Source: Moritella sp. (GTDB lineage: Bacteria > Pseudomonadota > Gammaproteobacteria > Enterobacterales > Moritellaceae). From it: a DNA stretch of 64,000 nt. The notes beneath the pieces were generated by a model. That model saw only the letters and a list, made by a program, of their open reading frames with translations. It was not told the DNA's origin and made no database searches. A program made the translations under genes and the position numbers. Positions 9,031-18,749 of this stretch are shown in pieces. Location: contig NZ_JABSQR010000010.1 in the NCBI RefSeq assembly GCF_013215705.1, positions 124,001 through 188,000 on the forward strand, in the 5' to 3' direction. Position 1 is the first letter of the stretch, and each line of letters begins with the position of its first letter.

Positions 9031-9628
9031 TGGCGTAGCCAAAAGAGAAAAAAAATTAATTAAGTTACCTGAGCTAACATTACATAGTGGTGAGATACTC
9101 GGTTTGACAGGCCCTAGCGGTTGTGGGAAGTCGACGCTTGCAATGATACTTGCAGGTATGCATCCTTTGCATTCAGGCACGATTACGCAATCGCAATGTG
9201 AGCTTAAAATAGCAACAACAGAACCCGCAACAGCTAAAAATAGCCCAAACAGTGTTCAGTGGATCTGCCAACAGCCGGAATTTGCATTTAATCCACGCTG
9301 GTCATTAGAGCGATCATTAACCGAAAGCCATCCTATTGATGCAAGGCAACTGGCGCGTTATAAAATTGATCCGAGCTGGTTGAAGCGCTTTCCGAGTGAA
9401 CTTTCCGGGGGCGAGTTACAACGACTCAATTTGGTCAGAGCCTTAGCCCCTACAACAAAGTACCTGCTTTGTGATGAGGTCACTGCGCAACTAGACCCAT
9501 TAACCCAACAGGATATTTGGCGCGCACTGTGCGATGAAGTAGATCAACGACAATTAGGCCTATTAGTCATTTCTCATAATGATGATCTACTCAATGCAGT
9601 TTGCGACAGTGTGATCCATTTCAATTGA
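9014..9628 (+). CDS. nikE: Nickel ABC transporter ATP-binding protein (NikE-like)
   Basis: A 204-residue ABC ATPase, short for the NikE/DppF class (about 250-330). Start at ATG 9014 is supported by AAGGA at 9003-9007; it overlaps nikD by 17 bases. Walker A GPSGCGKS, signature LSGGELQR, Walker B LLCDEVTAQLD and the switch His in LVISHND are all present, so the ATPase core is complete despite the reduced length. It is the final gene of the importer operon. Confidence 0.83.
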   Translation: MLKLVSGVAKREKKLIKLPELTLHSGEILGLTGPSGCGKSTLAMILAGMHPLHSGTITQSQCELKIATTEPATAKNSPNSVQWICQQPEFAFNPRWSLERSLTESHPIDARQLARYKIDPSWLKRFPSELSGGELQRLNLVRALAPTTKYLLCDEVTAQLDPLTQQDIWRALCDEVDQRQLGLLVISHNDDLLNAVCDSVIHFN

Positions 9629-9868
9629 CACAGCTAGGCACACACCCTATCTCTCGATAGCATATTTAGTCTTTTTTCCTTAGCTATAATCATAATGTTC
9701 ACCCAGTACATGACAGGAAAAACATTTGAGGAGTTAAGCTTCTTCAATCTAATCGCTATTCCAGTAGTCATCTACATTGTCATAAATTATGGTATAACTC
9801 GATTCCTGACGGCCCAAGTATCTTCCTGCCATATGTTTACTTGAACTTCGGTTCACTAAACACTTACG
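9629..9868. other. Intergenic stretch with a short unassigned frame
   Basis: A possible small ORF runs 9695-9844 (+, 49 aa, start MFTQYMTGKT, with a hydrophobic stretch LIAIPVVIYIVI). It has no clear ribosome binding site and the frame is open upstream to 9638, so it may be a fragment of a lost membrane protein. I do not recognise it. Confidence 0.25.
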
Positions 9869-10105
9869 TTAAATTGACTTCAAGTAATGCGTCATCAATA
9901 CGGTGTTGGTATGTTGTGGCATTTGAAAACAACCCTTGGTGGGGGGAATCGCCATCGCGATGACTTCTTTAACGGTGAAGCCAAATTCAGCAGGCATCTC
10001 TTGTAATACGACCGCGACATGTTGAGCAACGTATTTTGCAGATAAGGTATGTATATCTACTTGATTTAACAATACCAGACCTGAGTCGGGCTGGTAACAG
10101 ACCAA
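9869..10105 (-). pseudogene. Remnant of a siderophore/heme ABC transporter ATPase (FecE/FhuC type)
   Basis: The minus-strand frame encodes about 78 residues matching the middle of FecE/FhuC-type ATPases: QPDSGLVLLNQVDIHTLSA followed by the Q-loop region VAVVLQEMPAEFGFTVKEVIAMA. The Walker A region upstream is missing (a stop precedes the fragment at 10106-10108) and so are the signature and Walker B regions downstream. The sequence after the EVIAMA motif has drifted. No other part of the transporter is nearby. The sequence from 10106 to 10388 shows no further gene. Confidence 0.65.
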
Positions 10106-10388
10106 CTAAGTGCTATTTGGAAATTGTCATGTGATAGTGGGTAAACGAAGCGTGGAGAATTATCTAGAATAATGTGCTGATTATAAGAACCAATATGTCG
10201 AAAATGTTTCTATTATCGACGTTTATCACTAAGTGTATTGAACAATAAAGTGATGAATCATGCAAGTTAAGTTAGTCATTACGAGGTAGTGTTGTGGTAT
10301 TGCAAACGCTTCTTTCTGTTCAGCATTGCGAGTTGGATTAAAATTGCGATAAACTAAAGGCATATATCAATACAGGCGATAAATAGTA

Positions 10389-11123
10389 ATGGAATCATTC
10401 GACAAGATATACAGCCGAGCTTCGGAACGAAAGGGTGGAGAGCAGGCGTTAGCGTATTTATTATCGCAACCACTGACAAGCGATGAGCTTGCAACTGTGC
10501 CTGACAGAGATGTGTTGGCTGAGTTTACCCGTGCAATCTTTAAATCAGGGTTTGTATGGCGGATTATTGAAATCAAGTGGGCCGGATTTGAAGAGGTATT
10601 CTGGGGCTTTGATATCGATAAACTGATCTTAATGCCCGATGATATGTTAGAGCGTAAAGCGGCAGATACTAAAATTATTCGCAATTATACCAAGGTAAAA
10701 ACAGTGCGTGATAATGCGCAGTGGTTAAAAGAGATCTGTGATGAATATGGATCGGTGGCGAAATGGTTAGCACAGTGGCCGGCTGATGATGTTGTCGGCT
10801 TGTGGCAATACATGAAGAAACATGGCAGTCGTTTAGGTGGTAATACCGGTCCCTATGCACTACGCCGATTAGGTAAAGATACGTTTATTTTAAGCTCGGA
10901 TGTTGAAGCTTATTTCCGTGGTCATCAGCTTATCGATGGTGGTTTAATGACAAAACGTAGTTTAACTACGATCCAAAATGCCTTTAATAAGTGGCAGAAG
11001 GAATCAGGTTATAGTTTACAAGAATTGAGTCAAATTATTGCTTATTCTGTGGGTGATAACCGGGTTGGATTCAGTGCTGTAAATGAGCTTCGTAGCGTAA
11101 CAGATGGTACTATTGAAGCGTAA
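10389..11123 (+). CDS. DNA-3-methyladenine glycosylase I family protein (Tag-like)
   Basis: A 244-residue protein resembling the adenine-glycosylase (Tag/PF03352) part of the helix-hairpin-helix superfamily. Consistent features are the N-terminal region with FTRAIFKSGFVWRIIEIKW, the central AADTKIIRNYTKVKTVRDNAQW (about residues 91-112), and LGGNTGPYALRRLGKDTFILS (about 148-168), equivalent to the region that precedes the active-site helix. This family removes alkylated adenines from DNA, though this subgroup is divergent from classical E. coli Tag and the zinc-binding residues are not obvious. A DUF1439 gene follows after 38 bases. Confidence 0.75.
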   Translation: MESFDKIYSRASERKGGEQALAYLLSQPLTSDELATVPDRDVLAEFTRAIFKSGFVWRIIEIKWAGFEEVFWGFDIDKLILMPDDMLERKAADTKIIRNYTKVKTVRDNAQWLKEICDEYGSVAKWLAQWPADDVVGLWQYMKKHGSRLGGNTGPYALRRLGKDTFILSSDVEAYFRGHQLIDGGLMTKRSLTTIQNAFNKWQKESGYSLQELSQIIAYSVGDNRVGFSAVNELRSVTDGTIEA

Positions 11124-11161
11124 CAACGGCTATAGAGTCAACGAGAAAGAGAATTATAAAG

Positions 11162-11701
11162 ATGAGTAAGTGTATGAGTAAGTCAATGTTAACGGTGTGG
11201 CTGTTTATGTGTGCGTTAGCATTACCATTACCAGTGCAGGCATTAACGGTTAAGTTTACGGAAGCAGAGCTGCAAGATAAAGTTTCAAAAGTGATGCCGT
11301 TAGTGAAAAAAACCTCATTTTTGACGGTCGAACTAACAGATCCGGTGCTGAAGTTAGCGCAAGACAAAAATGAAATTGAGCTGCAATTAAAGGTTAAATT
11401 GTTAACTGGTGGATTAGAAAGCCGTGGTTATGCTCGTTTGACGGGATCACTGAGTTATCGAGCTGAAGACGCCGCATTTTATGTCACCAATATGCAGGTC
11501 CATGAGGTTAGCATTGACGGTATGCCTGATTTATTTACCCCTCAGGTGATCCGAATGGCAGAGCAGGTGGTAAACCCGGTGCTTAACCAGATGCCAATCT
11601 ACAAGCTTAAAGATGATTTAACCCAAAGCATGGTTAAAGCGGTATTAGAGTCTATTGAGGTGCGTAACAAAACATTGTTCGCGACACTAAAAATAATTTA
11701 A
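11162..11701 (+). CDS. DUF1439 periplasmic protein (YceB-like)
   Basis: A 179-residue exported protein. Residues 9-27 form a signal peptide ending PVQA, with a type I cleavage site rather than a clear lipobox. The mature part begins LTVKFTEAELQDKVSKVMP and is rich in alternating beta-strand pattern (DPVLKLAQDKNEIELQLKVKL), as in the DUF1439/YceB family, whose E. coli member is a lipoprotein of unknown function. It lies 38 bases after the glycosylase gene and may be co-transcribed. Confidence 0.72.
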   Translation: MSKCMSKSMLTVWLFMCALALPLPVQALTVKFTEAELQDKVSKVMPLVKKTSFLTVELTDPVLKLAQDKNEIELQLKVKLLTGGLESRGYARLTGSLSYRAEDAAFYVTNMQVHEVSIDGMPDLFTPQVIRMAEQVVNPVLNQMPIYKLKDDLTQSMVKAVLESIEVRNKTLFATLKII

Positions 11702-11844
11702 TATTTATTGATTATAATCACATAATAATATTGAGATCTAGGTCACATTTAAGTATTATCCCTATAGAGGTATTTTAGGTTTACTGATTAGCAAAGTACC
11801 AGCTGTTATCGAGAATCTGATTTCTAAAGTAAGGATATTTTATA

Positions 11845-12243
11845 TTGACAATTCAACAGTCCACACAGGATCGTAATCGCCATCTTTCTGAACTGAACGA
11901 TGGCAATATTCAACAGGTTAACTGTAAGGGTGACAAGATAGAAAATATTGGCCAACTGTTAATGCATTTAGGCATGGATAATATAAAGAACAAGTGTGAC
12001 GATTGTGATGTTAAAATCCGCCACGCTTGTTTAGAAAAACAAAGTCAGTCAGACAACCTGAATAGCGCTAAGCAGTTAAATGATAATACCCTGAACGAGC
12101 ACCTGTTAACCGCACATCAATGCCCTGAGCGGAACTTGTTTCAGACTAAATGGCCCAGCGACATCAAGCTGAAAGTCGAGAGTAAACTTATTTTAAGTAG
12201 TCTTTTCGCCAGTGTATTGGTGGTGGTGATGACCTTACACTAG
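11845..12243 (+). CDS. Hypothetical protein, Cys-containing with C-terminal membrane anchor
   Basis: A 132-residue frame starting with TTG at 11845; AAGGA at 11830-11834 is farther upstream than usual, so the start is uncertain. Visible features are a cysteine cluster CDDCDVKIRHAC (about residues 51-62), two other cysteines (26 and 93), and a single hydrophobic helix at the very end (LILSSLFASVLVVVMTLH), suggesting a tail-anchored protein with a cytoplasmic, possibly metal- or redox-active part. No known family recognised. A hairpin terminator follows. Confidence 0.45.
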   Translation: MTIQQSTQDRNRHLSELNDGNIQQVNCKGDKIENIGQLLMHLGMDNIKNKCDDCDVKIRHACLEKQSQSDNLNSAKQLNDNTLNEHLLTAHQCPERNLFQTKWPSDIKLKVESKLILSSLFASVLVVVMTLH

Positions 12244-12276
12244 AAGTATGCCATCGTTGCCGTTTGTTATCTGAAT

Positions 12277-12302
12277 AATAAGCCCGTATTACCGGGCTTA
12301 TT
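12277..12302. terminator. Bidirectional hairpin between convergent genes
   Basis: Ten-base stem AATAAGCCCG (12277-12286) with CGGGCTTATT (12293-12302), lying between the convergent ends of the gene at 11845 and the chemoreceptor at 12326. There is little T tract on the + side. Confidence 0.6.
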
Positions 12303-12325
12303 GAGTTCAGACAACCTGGTCGTTG

Positions 12326-14242
12326 TTATAATTTAAACACCCCAACCATGTCACCAAGACGGACTGATAAATCACGCAGCTCGTGACTTGATTTAGCTAA
12401 ACCTTCAGCAGTATCCGCAGTACATTGTGTTATCTCATTAATCTCGACAATATTCTGGTTTATCTCATTAACCACTGTAGATTGTTCTTCCGTTGCAGTT
12501 GCAACTTGAGTGTTCATGTCTGAGATCAGGAAAATACGCTCGCCAATAGAGACCAAGGCTGCCGAGGTATCTGTTGTCGCAATAGTCCCCTGTGTGGTTA
12601 ACTCACTGCTTTTCTGCATCGCCATGACGGCTCTGCTCGCTTCATCTTGTAAGTTATCAATCATGGTTTGAATTTCGTTTGTCGATTGCGCAGTACGACT
12701 GGCCAAATTACGCACCTCATCGGCAACTACGGCGAAACCACGCCCTTGTTCACCCGCACGTGCGGCTTCAATTGCTGCGTTTAAAGCAAGTAGGTTGGTT
12801 TGCGCTGAAATGCTGCTAATCACGTCTAAAATACTGCCAATAGCTTGGGTATTATTAGCCAATGAATCGATGACTTGGGTCACCTCACCTACATCACCAG
12901 CAAGTTGGTTGATAACATTACTGGCTTGCGTGACAACCTGCTGACCATCTTTGGTTTCAGCTTGAGCATTTTGGGCTTCAACAGCAGCTGCGGATGCGTT
13001 ATTGGCGATTTCATTCACGGTGGCGCCCATTTCATTGATCGCAGTGACCACCAAGAAGGTGCGGTCGCGTTGTTCATGGCTATTATCTAAGGTGATTTGT
13101 GCTTGGCTGGCAACCTCTGCAGCGGCCTCTTGGAGTGCTTCACCAGTGCGTGATACTTCTTGCATGGCATTGTGGATCTTAGTAATAAAACTGTTAAAAC
13201 CTAATGATAGTTGCGCAATTTCATCTTGGCCTTGTATTTCAATACGCTGACGTAGGTCGCCGTCACCATTACCAAGTTCCGAAAACACGGTCGCGATACG
13301 TTCAATTGGGCGAGTAATGTTGTTACCTAACCAAATTGCGATAAACGTAAAGATCAGGGCAATAGCCAATGTCCATAGCATGATCTTGTTATTGGCTTGC
13401 GATAAGCTGGCAAATGCTTCCTCGGTTGGTAATTCAGCAACCACATACCAATCCATAGATGGAATATAACTACTGGCAATTAATGTTGCATGATCCGAAA
13501 CGGTCGTTTCCGTCAGATTGAATGCCGTTTTTTTAAGTAGGACTGTGGCCAGTTGATTATCATATAGCTGGCTTAAGCTGGTATTTCCCATAAGCGTATT
13601 GTCATTATGTAAACGGATCATGCCAGCCGCGTCCACCAGATAAACAAAACCACTCTGCTCTAGCTTAAATTGATTGATAAAGTCGACCATATCATCGAGG
13701 GATTTTGACAGGCCAGACATGCCTTGCCCATTACGTTGCTGGTAGTTAATAAAGAGTTTCATCTCACCGTTACTTTCTCTAAATACACTCACCGACTGTT
13801 GTTGATTACTGTTGGTAAAGTCGAAAAACCAGCTATCTTGTTGATGGTTCAACTGACGTAAAAAACCGTTTTGATTCCAGTAGTCACCGCTTATACGGTT
13901 AGCAAAGGAAGCATCAATAAGCTGATATTGGCTTTTTACATCGTTAAGCACTTGCACAAGCTGAGCTTCTTGCTCAGTGGTACGTTCAGTTTTCAATAAT
14001 TCAAGCATAAACCGGTTGCTCGCAAGTTGCTGGGCGGCCTGCTGTAAGGTTGATATCTCTTTATCAACCTGATTGCGGATCTGCATTAACTTGGCAGGCA
14101 GTTCAGATGTGGTTAAGCGTGTTTCGATAACTTCTCTGGCTAAGTTTTGACTCACGAACCCGACGAGTAAGGTCGCGGTAATGACGGCACTAATCATGGT
14201 GATGATCAGTTTTTGTTTGATACTAAATTGACTGAAATTCAT
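12326..14242 (-). CDS. Methyl-accepting chemotaxis protein with Cache-type sensor
   Basis: A 638-residue chemoreceptor. An N-terminal membrane helix (about residues 12-32) is followed by a large periplasmic region with Cache-like features ([18 protein letters not shown] near 197-214 and [15 protein letters not shown] near 259-273), a second membrane helix near 287-305, a HAMP domain ([28 protein letters not shown]) and the cytoplasmic signalling hairpin, whose tip reads [20 protein letters not shown]. It would transmit ligand binding to CheA/CheW. No CheR-docking pentapeptide is seen at the C terminus. The ligand cannot be inferred. It is monocistronic. Confidence 0.92.
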   Translation of the reverse strand: MNFSQFSIKQKLIITMISAVITATLLVGFVSQNLAREVIETRLTTSELPAKLMQIRNQVDKEISTLQQAAQQLASNRFMLELLKTERTTEQEAQLVQVLNDVKSQYQLIDASFANRISGDYWNQNGFLRQLNHQQDSWFFDFTNSNQQQSVSVFRESNGEMKLFINYQQRNGQGMSGLSKSLDDMVDFINQFKLEQSGFVYLVDAAGMIRLHNDNTLMGNTSLSQLYDNQLATVLLKKTAFNLTETTVSDHATLIASSYIPSMDWYVVAELPTEEAFASLSQANNKIMLWTLAIALIFTFIAIWLGNNITRPIERIATVFSELGNGDGDLRQRIEIQGQDEIAQLSLGFNSFITKIHNAMQEVSRTGEALQEAAAEVASQAQITLDNSHEQRDRTFLVVTAINEMGATVNEIANNASAAAVEAQNAQAETKDGQQVVTQASNVINQLAGDVGEVTQVIDSLANNTQAIGSILDVISSISAQTNLLALNAAIEAARAGEQGRGFAVVADEVRNLASRTAQSTNEIQTMIDNLQDEASRAVMAMQKSSELTTQGTIATTDTSAALVSIGERIFLISDMNTQVATATEEQSTVVNEINQNIVEINEITQCTADTAEGLAKSSHELRDLSVRLGDMVGVFKL

Positions 14243-14520
14243 TCGGGTGTGTCCTAGCCTATCGATAAGGTAATTAAAATGAAAAAGTGCTGCTGGATCT
14301 AAATAATAACTAGCACCTTAATAATAATGATTATTATAATTATTTTTCAACATGATACGTTAACTAAGTTGGTTAGCGGCTAAATTAACGAAACCTTTAG
14401 TTATATATACTGAGTTTGTGCGCAGTTTTAATTAATTAAGTGGTGTAGTGTTTTAAAATTGTCATTTTTATAGTATAAGAGCGGGTTGAATTAAGAATAT
14501 CCCAAAATTAGGAACTACAG

Positions 14521-14853
14521 ATGTCTAAAATGTTTTTCAAAGGTCGTATCGACGCGAGACAAAATTTCGTTAAAGCTGGCTATAATACTAAACGCGATAT
14601 TAAGCTTGGGACTGACGAGTTACCTTTAAACTTGGTTGTGCAAACGGCAGAGCGTCAAACTGAAGTTGAGGCTATTTTAGCGGATACAAAATTAGTTGCG
14701 AACATTGAAGTGAATGCAGACAAAGAAGAAAACATCCGTGATTTAGACGGTATGTTAAATAAGCCAAAAACAACGGTATTCGAAAAAACACCGAATCGTA
14801 ACGATCCTTGCTCATGTGGTAGTGGTAAAAAGTACAAAAAATGTTGTGCTTAA
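14521..14853 (+). CDS. SEC-C motif zinc-binding protein, PBPRA1643-like
   Basis: A 110-residue protein starting [16 protein letters not shown] and ending in a SEC-C zinc-binding motif ([16 protein letters not shown]), the same motif found at the C terminus of SecA, where it binds zinc and contacts SecB or ribosomes. The N-terminal part matches a small marine-gammaproteobacterial family with this architecture (named after Photobacterium PBPRA1643). Function unknown. It is followed by a strong terminator and appears to be a single-gene unit. Confidence 0.85.
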   Translation: MSKMFFKGRIDARQNFVKAGYNTKRDIKLGTDELPLNLVVQTAERQTEVEAILADTKLVANIEVNADKEENIRDLDGMLNKPKTTVFEKTPNRNDPCSCGSGKKYKKCCA

Positions 14854-14898
14854 TTGATTTTAACCATAAATATTTTAGTATTTAAACTGTTTATTATT

Positions 14899-14932
14899 AA
14901 GCCCTTAATTATTTGATTAAGGGCTTTTTTTT
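14899..14932 (+). terminator. Rho-independent terminator after SEC-C gene
   Basis: Stem AAGCCCTTAAT (14899-14909) with ATTAAGGGCTT (14916-14926), followed by a T tract to about 14932. Confidence 0.88.
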
Positions 14933-15095
14933 ATCTATCGCACTTAATCTACGTAGTAACCGCTGGTATTAATTGTTGCCAAATGTTACCGGTAACGTAA
15001 ACCGCTTAACTTGCCATATCGCCGCTGACTTAATCAATACTATTAATCTGATTTTATGTTACTAAAATCACGTGCATATAAATAAGGAGATCTAT

Positions 15096-15229
15096 ATGAG
15101 TTTGTTGTATTTTTTTTGGTGGCTTGCGGCTATCGATTAAACTCGAACAGCAGGTTGCTGACAAGGATGCAAAGAAGATTGGATATAAATCAGCCTGGCA
15201 GGGATGAAAAGAAGTGCTTCTACACTTAA
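15096..15229 (+). pseudogene. Possible short ORF or frameshifted lipoprotein remnant
   Basis: AGGAG at 15085-15089 is well placed for the ATG at 15096, but the frame reads only MSLLYFFWWLAAI plus one residue before a stop. The start is followed by a run of eight T (15110-15117). Adding one T to the run would give a lipobox-like LYFFLVACG and an open frame of about 44 codons; another frame over the same bases stays open to a TGA near 15207. It may be a broken small gene or a true microprotein. I cannot assign a family. Confidence 0.3.
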
Positions 15230-15260
15230 GTAATGTTTCTTTATATTCAGTCTTTAGCAT

Positions 15261-15299
15261 AAAAATAGCCTTATTCACTCTCGTGGTAAGGCTATTTTT
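15261..15299. terminator. Bidirectional terminator downstream of btsR
   Basis: Thirteen-base perfect stem AAAAATAGCCTTA (15261-15273) with TAAGGCTATTTTT (15287-15299). It is A-rich on one side and T-rich on the other, so it can stop transcription from both strands; it lies 11 bases past the btsR stop. Confidence 0.85.
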
Positions 15300-15309
15300 T
15301 TGTGTCAGT

Positions 15310-16023
15310 TTAGATAATGCCTAAGCTTTGTTTTAAAAGTTTTAAATAACGGCGGCTAACGGGTAGCGTTTGGCCACTGTTAGTCATGATCTCGGCTAAA
15401 CCATTATCCAATAACTGGATTTCTTTAATGGCTTTTAGATTCACCAGATACTGACGATGGCAGCGGATCAGCGGCGTTTTTTCTTCTAATACTTTCAATG
15501 TTAACTGACTTGTCGCTTCTTGCTGGCCGGTATTTATATATACACCAGTCAATCCACTGTGTGCAAACTCAATATCTTGTGTGGCGATAATCAAAATACG
15601 ATTATGACCAATACAAGGCACACGCTCTAAGTATTCGAGTGTTATGGCTTCATAATTTGGCTGTTGTGTGGATTTGACCAAGCGCTCAACGGTTTTTTGT
15701 AAGCGGGCTGGATCAATAGGTTTAAGCAGATAGTCAAAAGCATTTTCTTCGAACGCCTGTACCGCATACTGATCATAAGCCGTTGAAAATACCACTTTCG
15801 GCATGGTATCTGTATTCAACATCGACAGCATTTCGATGCCGGTTATTTGTGGCATCTGAATATCTAAAAATATAATGTCAGGTTTAAATTTATTGATTAA
15901 TTGTAAACCTTCGATTGCATTTTCTGCTTGTTGAATTACCTGAACTTGCTTGGTTTCATGTAATAATTCGATTAACTCTTCACGCGCATATTGTTCGTCG
16001 TCAATGACGATGGCATTAAGCAT
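15310..16023 (-). CDS. btsR: LytTR-family response regulator BtsR
   Basis: A 237-residue response regulator. The receiver domain (residues 1-120) has the acidic pair DDE at 8-10, the phospho-acceptor Asp in IIFLDIQMP, and a Lys in YLLKPID. A LytTR DNA-binding domain fills the C-terminal half (RCHRQYLVNLKAI). It lies three bases downstream of the sensor kinase gene, and the pair closely matches E. coli BtsS/BtsR (YehU/YehT), which responds to external pyruvate and activates the pyruvate transporter btsT. No btsT is in this window, so the target is elsewhere. Confidence 0.88.
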   Translation of the reverse strand: MLNAIVIDDEQYAREELIELLHETKQVQVIQQAENAIEGLQLINKFKPDIIFLDIQMPQITGIEMLSMLNTDTMPKVVFSTAYDQYAVQAFEENAFDYLLKPIDPARLQKTVERLVKSTQQPNYEAITLEYLERVPCIGHNRILIIATQDIEFAHSGLTGVYINTGQQEATSQLTLKVLEEKTPLIRCHRQYLVNLKAIKEIQLLDNGLAEIMTNSGQTLPVSRRYLKLLKQSLGII

Positions 16024-16026
16024 GAG

Positions 16027-17721
16027 TTAGTGTTCCTTATCCGTTGTTATCGTGCTGGTTGGCAGCAAAAAAGATACTTGGGTCAGCTTATTTTTGGTCG
16101 TCGAAATCTGTAAACTTGAGTGCTCATTAAAGTGATTAATCAGTCTCTTATCTACTATTTTAAGTCCTAAACCCGTGTTTTCTTCTTTGCTAGTGACAAA
16201 TGTACCGGCATTATCGGTGACAAAAATACGTGGACCCTCGGGCGTGTTTTGACTGTATATTTCTAATTTACCCGCACTCAGCATGGTTGAAATACCGTGC
16301 TTAATCGCATTTTCAATGAGGGGTTGCAGGGTAAAACTAGGTAGTTTGATATCCATCAATTCAGGGGCAATATTAACGCTAACGCTAAGACGACTAGTGA
16401 GTCGTGCTTGTTCTATGGTCAGATAAGCATTCACATGAGACAACTCTTCGCGCAAGCTAACCGATTCAATGTTCTGCTTTAGATTGTTGCGGAAAAATTG
16501 TGAAAGATGTTGGATCAACATCCGCGCTTTCTCGGGCTCGCGGCGCGTAACGGCACTGATAGTAGTTAATGCATTAAACAGAAAGTGCGGGTTAACTTGC
16601 GCGTGTAATAATTTGAGTTCAGCTTGTGTTAACAAGGTTTGCTGCTGTTGGTAATGGCCCAGTAATATCTGACTAGAAAGGAGTTGGGCGATACCTTCTG
16701 CCATTGATATATTGATGTTAGACAGGAGTTTTCGGCGTGGTTCGTATAACTTAATTGTACCTACAACTTTATTATCACCATTACGTAACGGTAAGATAAA
16801 CGCTGAGCCGAGTCGACATTTGTCATCAATTGAGCATTGATAAGTATTGGTTGTACTGTTTAAATCTATGATGCGGTTCTCATCGATAGCTTGCTGAATA
16901 TAGTTAGAAATAGGGATATTGATATGATGATGTTGTTCGCCGATGCCAATAAAGGCCAAAATATTGTTGGTATCCGTGATGGCGATGGCGCCGACATTCG
17001 TTTCTTCATAAATAATGCGCGCAATGGTCTGCGCACTTTCCGTATTTAGCCCTTGACTGAGAATACCGACACTACGATCTGCAATTCTCAGCGCGCGTTG
17101 TGAAAAGGCGGTTGAGTATTTTTCAAAAATAGATTTTTTATCTTCGATGATACTCATAAATAATACCGCACCTAAGGTATTTGCCGTGATCATAGGCAGT
17201 GCGACTTCGCTCACCAGTGCATACGCTTGCGCATAGGGTTTGGCAATAACCAACACTATCGCCATTTGAGTCAGTTCGGAAAATAGCGTGATGAGAAAAA
17301 TAACGTGTGGTTTAAATAAGTAATGCATTTTGTTCTTGCGAAGCAAGTAGACATGCAGCAAACCACCAATTAACCCTTCAAGCGATGTCGAAATTGCGCA
17401 GGCAAAGTCGGTAAACCCACCCATAAAGTAGCGATGTATGCCACCAGTCATACCGACTGCTAACCCGACAACAGGACCACCAAATAGACCGCCCATCACC
17501 GCGCCGATTGCGCGCGTATTGGCTATCGCATCACCATATTGCAGACCAAAATAACTGCCCATAATACAAAACATTGAGAATATTAAATAACAGCTAAGCT
17601 TATGCTCCCAACGTGAGGAGATATTTAATAACGGCATGAAAATGGGTGTTTTGCTGAGCAGATAAGCCAAAACAAGGTAGACACTCATTTGTTGTAATAG
17701 AGAGGGGAGCAAATCCATCAT
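16027..17721 (-). CDS. btsS: LytS-type sensor histidine kinase BtsS
   Basis: A 564-residue kinase, near the 561 of E. coli BtsS. The N-terminal five/six-helix LytS membrane domain contains the conserved stretch DAIANTRAIGAVMGGL and GGIHRYFMGGFT (residues about 64-120). A GAF-like region follows (about 220-350), then the His-kinase segment with HAQVNPHFLFNALTTIS, whose His is the phosphorylation site, and an ATPase domain with PLIENAIKHG (N box) and TGLGLKIVDKRL (G box). It lies directly upstream of btsR in one operon. Pyruvate is the expected signal by homology. Confidence 0.9.
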   Translation of the reverse strand: MMDLLPSLLQQMSVYLVLAYLLSKTPIFMPLLNISSRWEHKLSCYLIFSMFCIMGSYFGLQYGDAIANTRAIGAVMGGLFGGPVVGLAVGMTGGIHRYFMGGFTDFACAISTSLEGLIGGLLHVYLLRKNKMHYLFKPHVIFLITLFSELTQMAIVLVIAKPYAQAYALVSEVALPMITANTLGAVLFMSIIEDKKSIFEKYSTAFSQRALRIADRSVGILSQGLNTESAQTIARIIYEETNVGAIAITDTNNILAFIGIGEQHHHINIPISNYIQQAIDENRIIDLNSTTNTYQCSIDDKCRLGSAFILPLRNGDNKVVGTIKLYEPRRKLLSNINISMAEGIAQLLSSQILLGHYQQQQTLLTQAELKLLHAQVNPHFLFNALTTISAVTRREPEKARMLIQHLSQFFRNNLKQNIESVSLREELSHVNAYLTIEQARLTSRLSVSVNIAPELMDIKLPSFTLQPLIENAIKHGISTMLSAGKLEIYSQNTPEGPRIFVTDNAGTFVTSKEENTGLGLKIVDKRLINHFNEHSSLQISTTKNKLTQVSFLLPTSTITTDKEH

Positions 17722-17740
17722 GACATCTCAATTTTATTTA

Positions 17741-17777
17741 TGTATAACAAATAGTAACGCCATTTGTATAACGTTAC
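17741..17777. promoter_or_regulatory. Repeated/inverted motif upstream of btsS
   Basis: GTAACG (17754-17759) and CGTTAC (17772-17777) form an inverted repeat, and the octamer TGTATAAC occurs twice (17741-17748 and 17766-17773). The block lies 20-56 bases upstream of the btsS start and could be an operator or part of the promoter. The rest of the 17722-18103 gap is AT-rich and shows nothing else. Confidence 0.35.
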
Positions 17778-18103
17778 TTGTCTAACATTAATGGGCTAAA
17801 TGCGCTGTTTATTTATGAATTAATCAGCATACACACACTAACCAAAAAAACCTATTAAATATAAGCGTTTAGATTGTTTTCAGTGCTAATTTGACTGAAA
17901 AATAACGGTTCGCTTAAATCAGACACAGTTTTGTATGCTTTTATATATAACAAAAAGAGTAATTCTAACCTTTTCAATAATATATCTGGATTTTTTATAG
18001 GGGACAATAACTATATGGTTAGCATAGCTTGATGTACTTTATTCGGGAAGGAAGTCTGGTGGGTATGGTGAGCAGCACATCAATATGCTGCACACTTACA
18101 TGA

Positions 18104-18559
18104 TTAGAATGCTAATTCGATATCTGTCTTTAATTGTACTAACTCACTGCATACCGATGGTGAGCCTTCATTAAAATCAAAGGTCTTATCGTTTAACGCG
18201 CAGATCGTACCGACAACTACGCCTTGACTGACTAACGGAAAACCCAGGTAAACACCTAAGTTAAACTTTACGTAATCTTCGTTACCTTTCCATTCATCAT
18301 CAATACTGGCATCTGGAATAAACACTGGCTGCGCCGTATCAACCACACGTTCGCAATACAGTTCGTGACAACCTGGCTGTCTACTTTTGGGGCCACAATC
18401 ACCGACATGGTAAATAGGCTGTTCATTCGCCACGACAACTTCCATCGTATCGGGTTTTGACTCCATAATCAGGATGGAGTGTAAGCCTGAATGATCCGCG
18501 AGCATATTAAGGCGCTCTTGCCACTCAGAAAATGACTGTTTGATGTTAATAAATGGCAT
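18104..18559 (-). CDS. Stand-alone GAF domain protein
   Basis: A 151-residue protein consisting almost only of a GAF domain: it ends with YLGFPLVSQGVVVGTICALNDK and earlier has FIPDASIDDEW, both typical GAF segments. A cysteine-rich loop (CGPKSRQPGCHELYC, about residues 55-69) sits where ligands or cofactors are bound in some GAF proteins. No output domain is attached, so it may be a stand-alone sensor or partner. It is divergent from the RND efflux operon at 18750. Confidence 0.8.
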   Translation of the reverse strand: MPFINIKQSFSEWQERLNMLADHSGLHSILIMESKPDTMEVVVANEQPIYHVGDCGPKSRQPGCHELYCERVVDTAQPVFIPDASIDDEWKGNEDYVKFNLGVYLGFPLVSQGVVVGTICALNDKTFDFNEGSPSVCSELVQLKTDIELAF

Positions 18560-18749
18560 ATTTAATTCCTTATATCCTTATTTGGAGTTATCGCTAATTA
18601 TACGTTTTAAGTGTGAGATTTTAGTAGATTAGATCGCACTTTTAAAAACGTGATAAATTAATGTCAATAAATAGACATATAATAACATCTTAACCCTGCC
18701 TTAACCCGCCATTTTTTATACTTACCTCAGTAAAACTGAGGAGAATAAA

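Noticed and set aside
4957-9628. Dipeptide/oligopeptide importer instead of nickel importer
   Set aside because: The families overlap, but the divergent NikR gene with intact nickel ligands makes nickel (or a nickel complex) the better call.
12200-13300. Long reverse-strand frames overlapping the chemoreceptors
   Set aside because: They lie wholly within conserved MCP coding sequence and have no ribosome binding site or recognisable motif.
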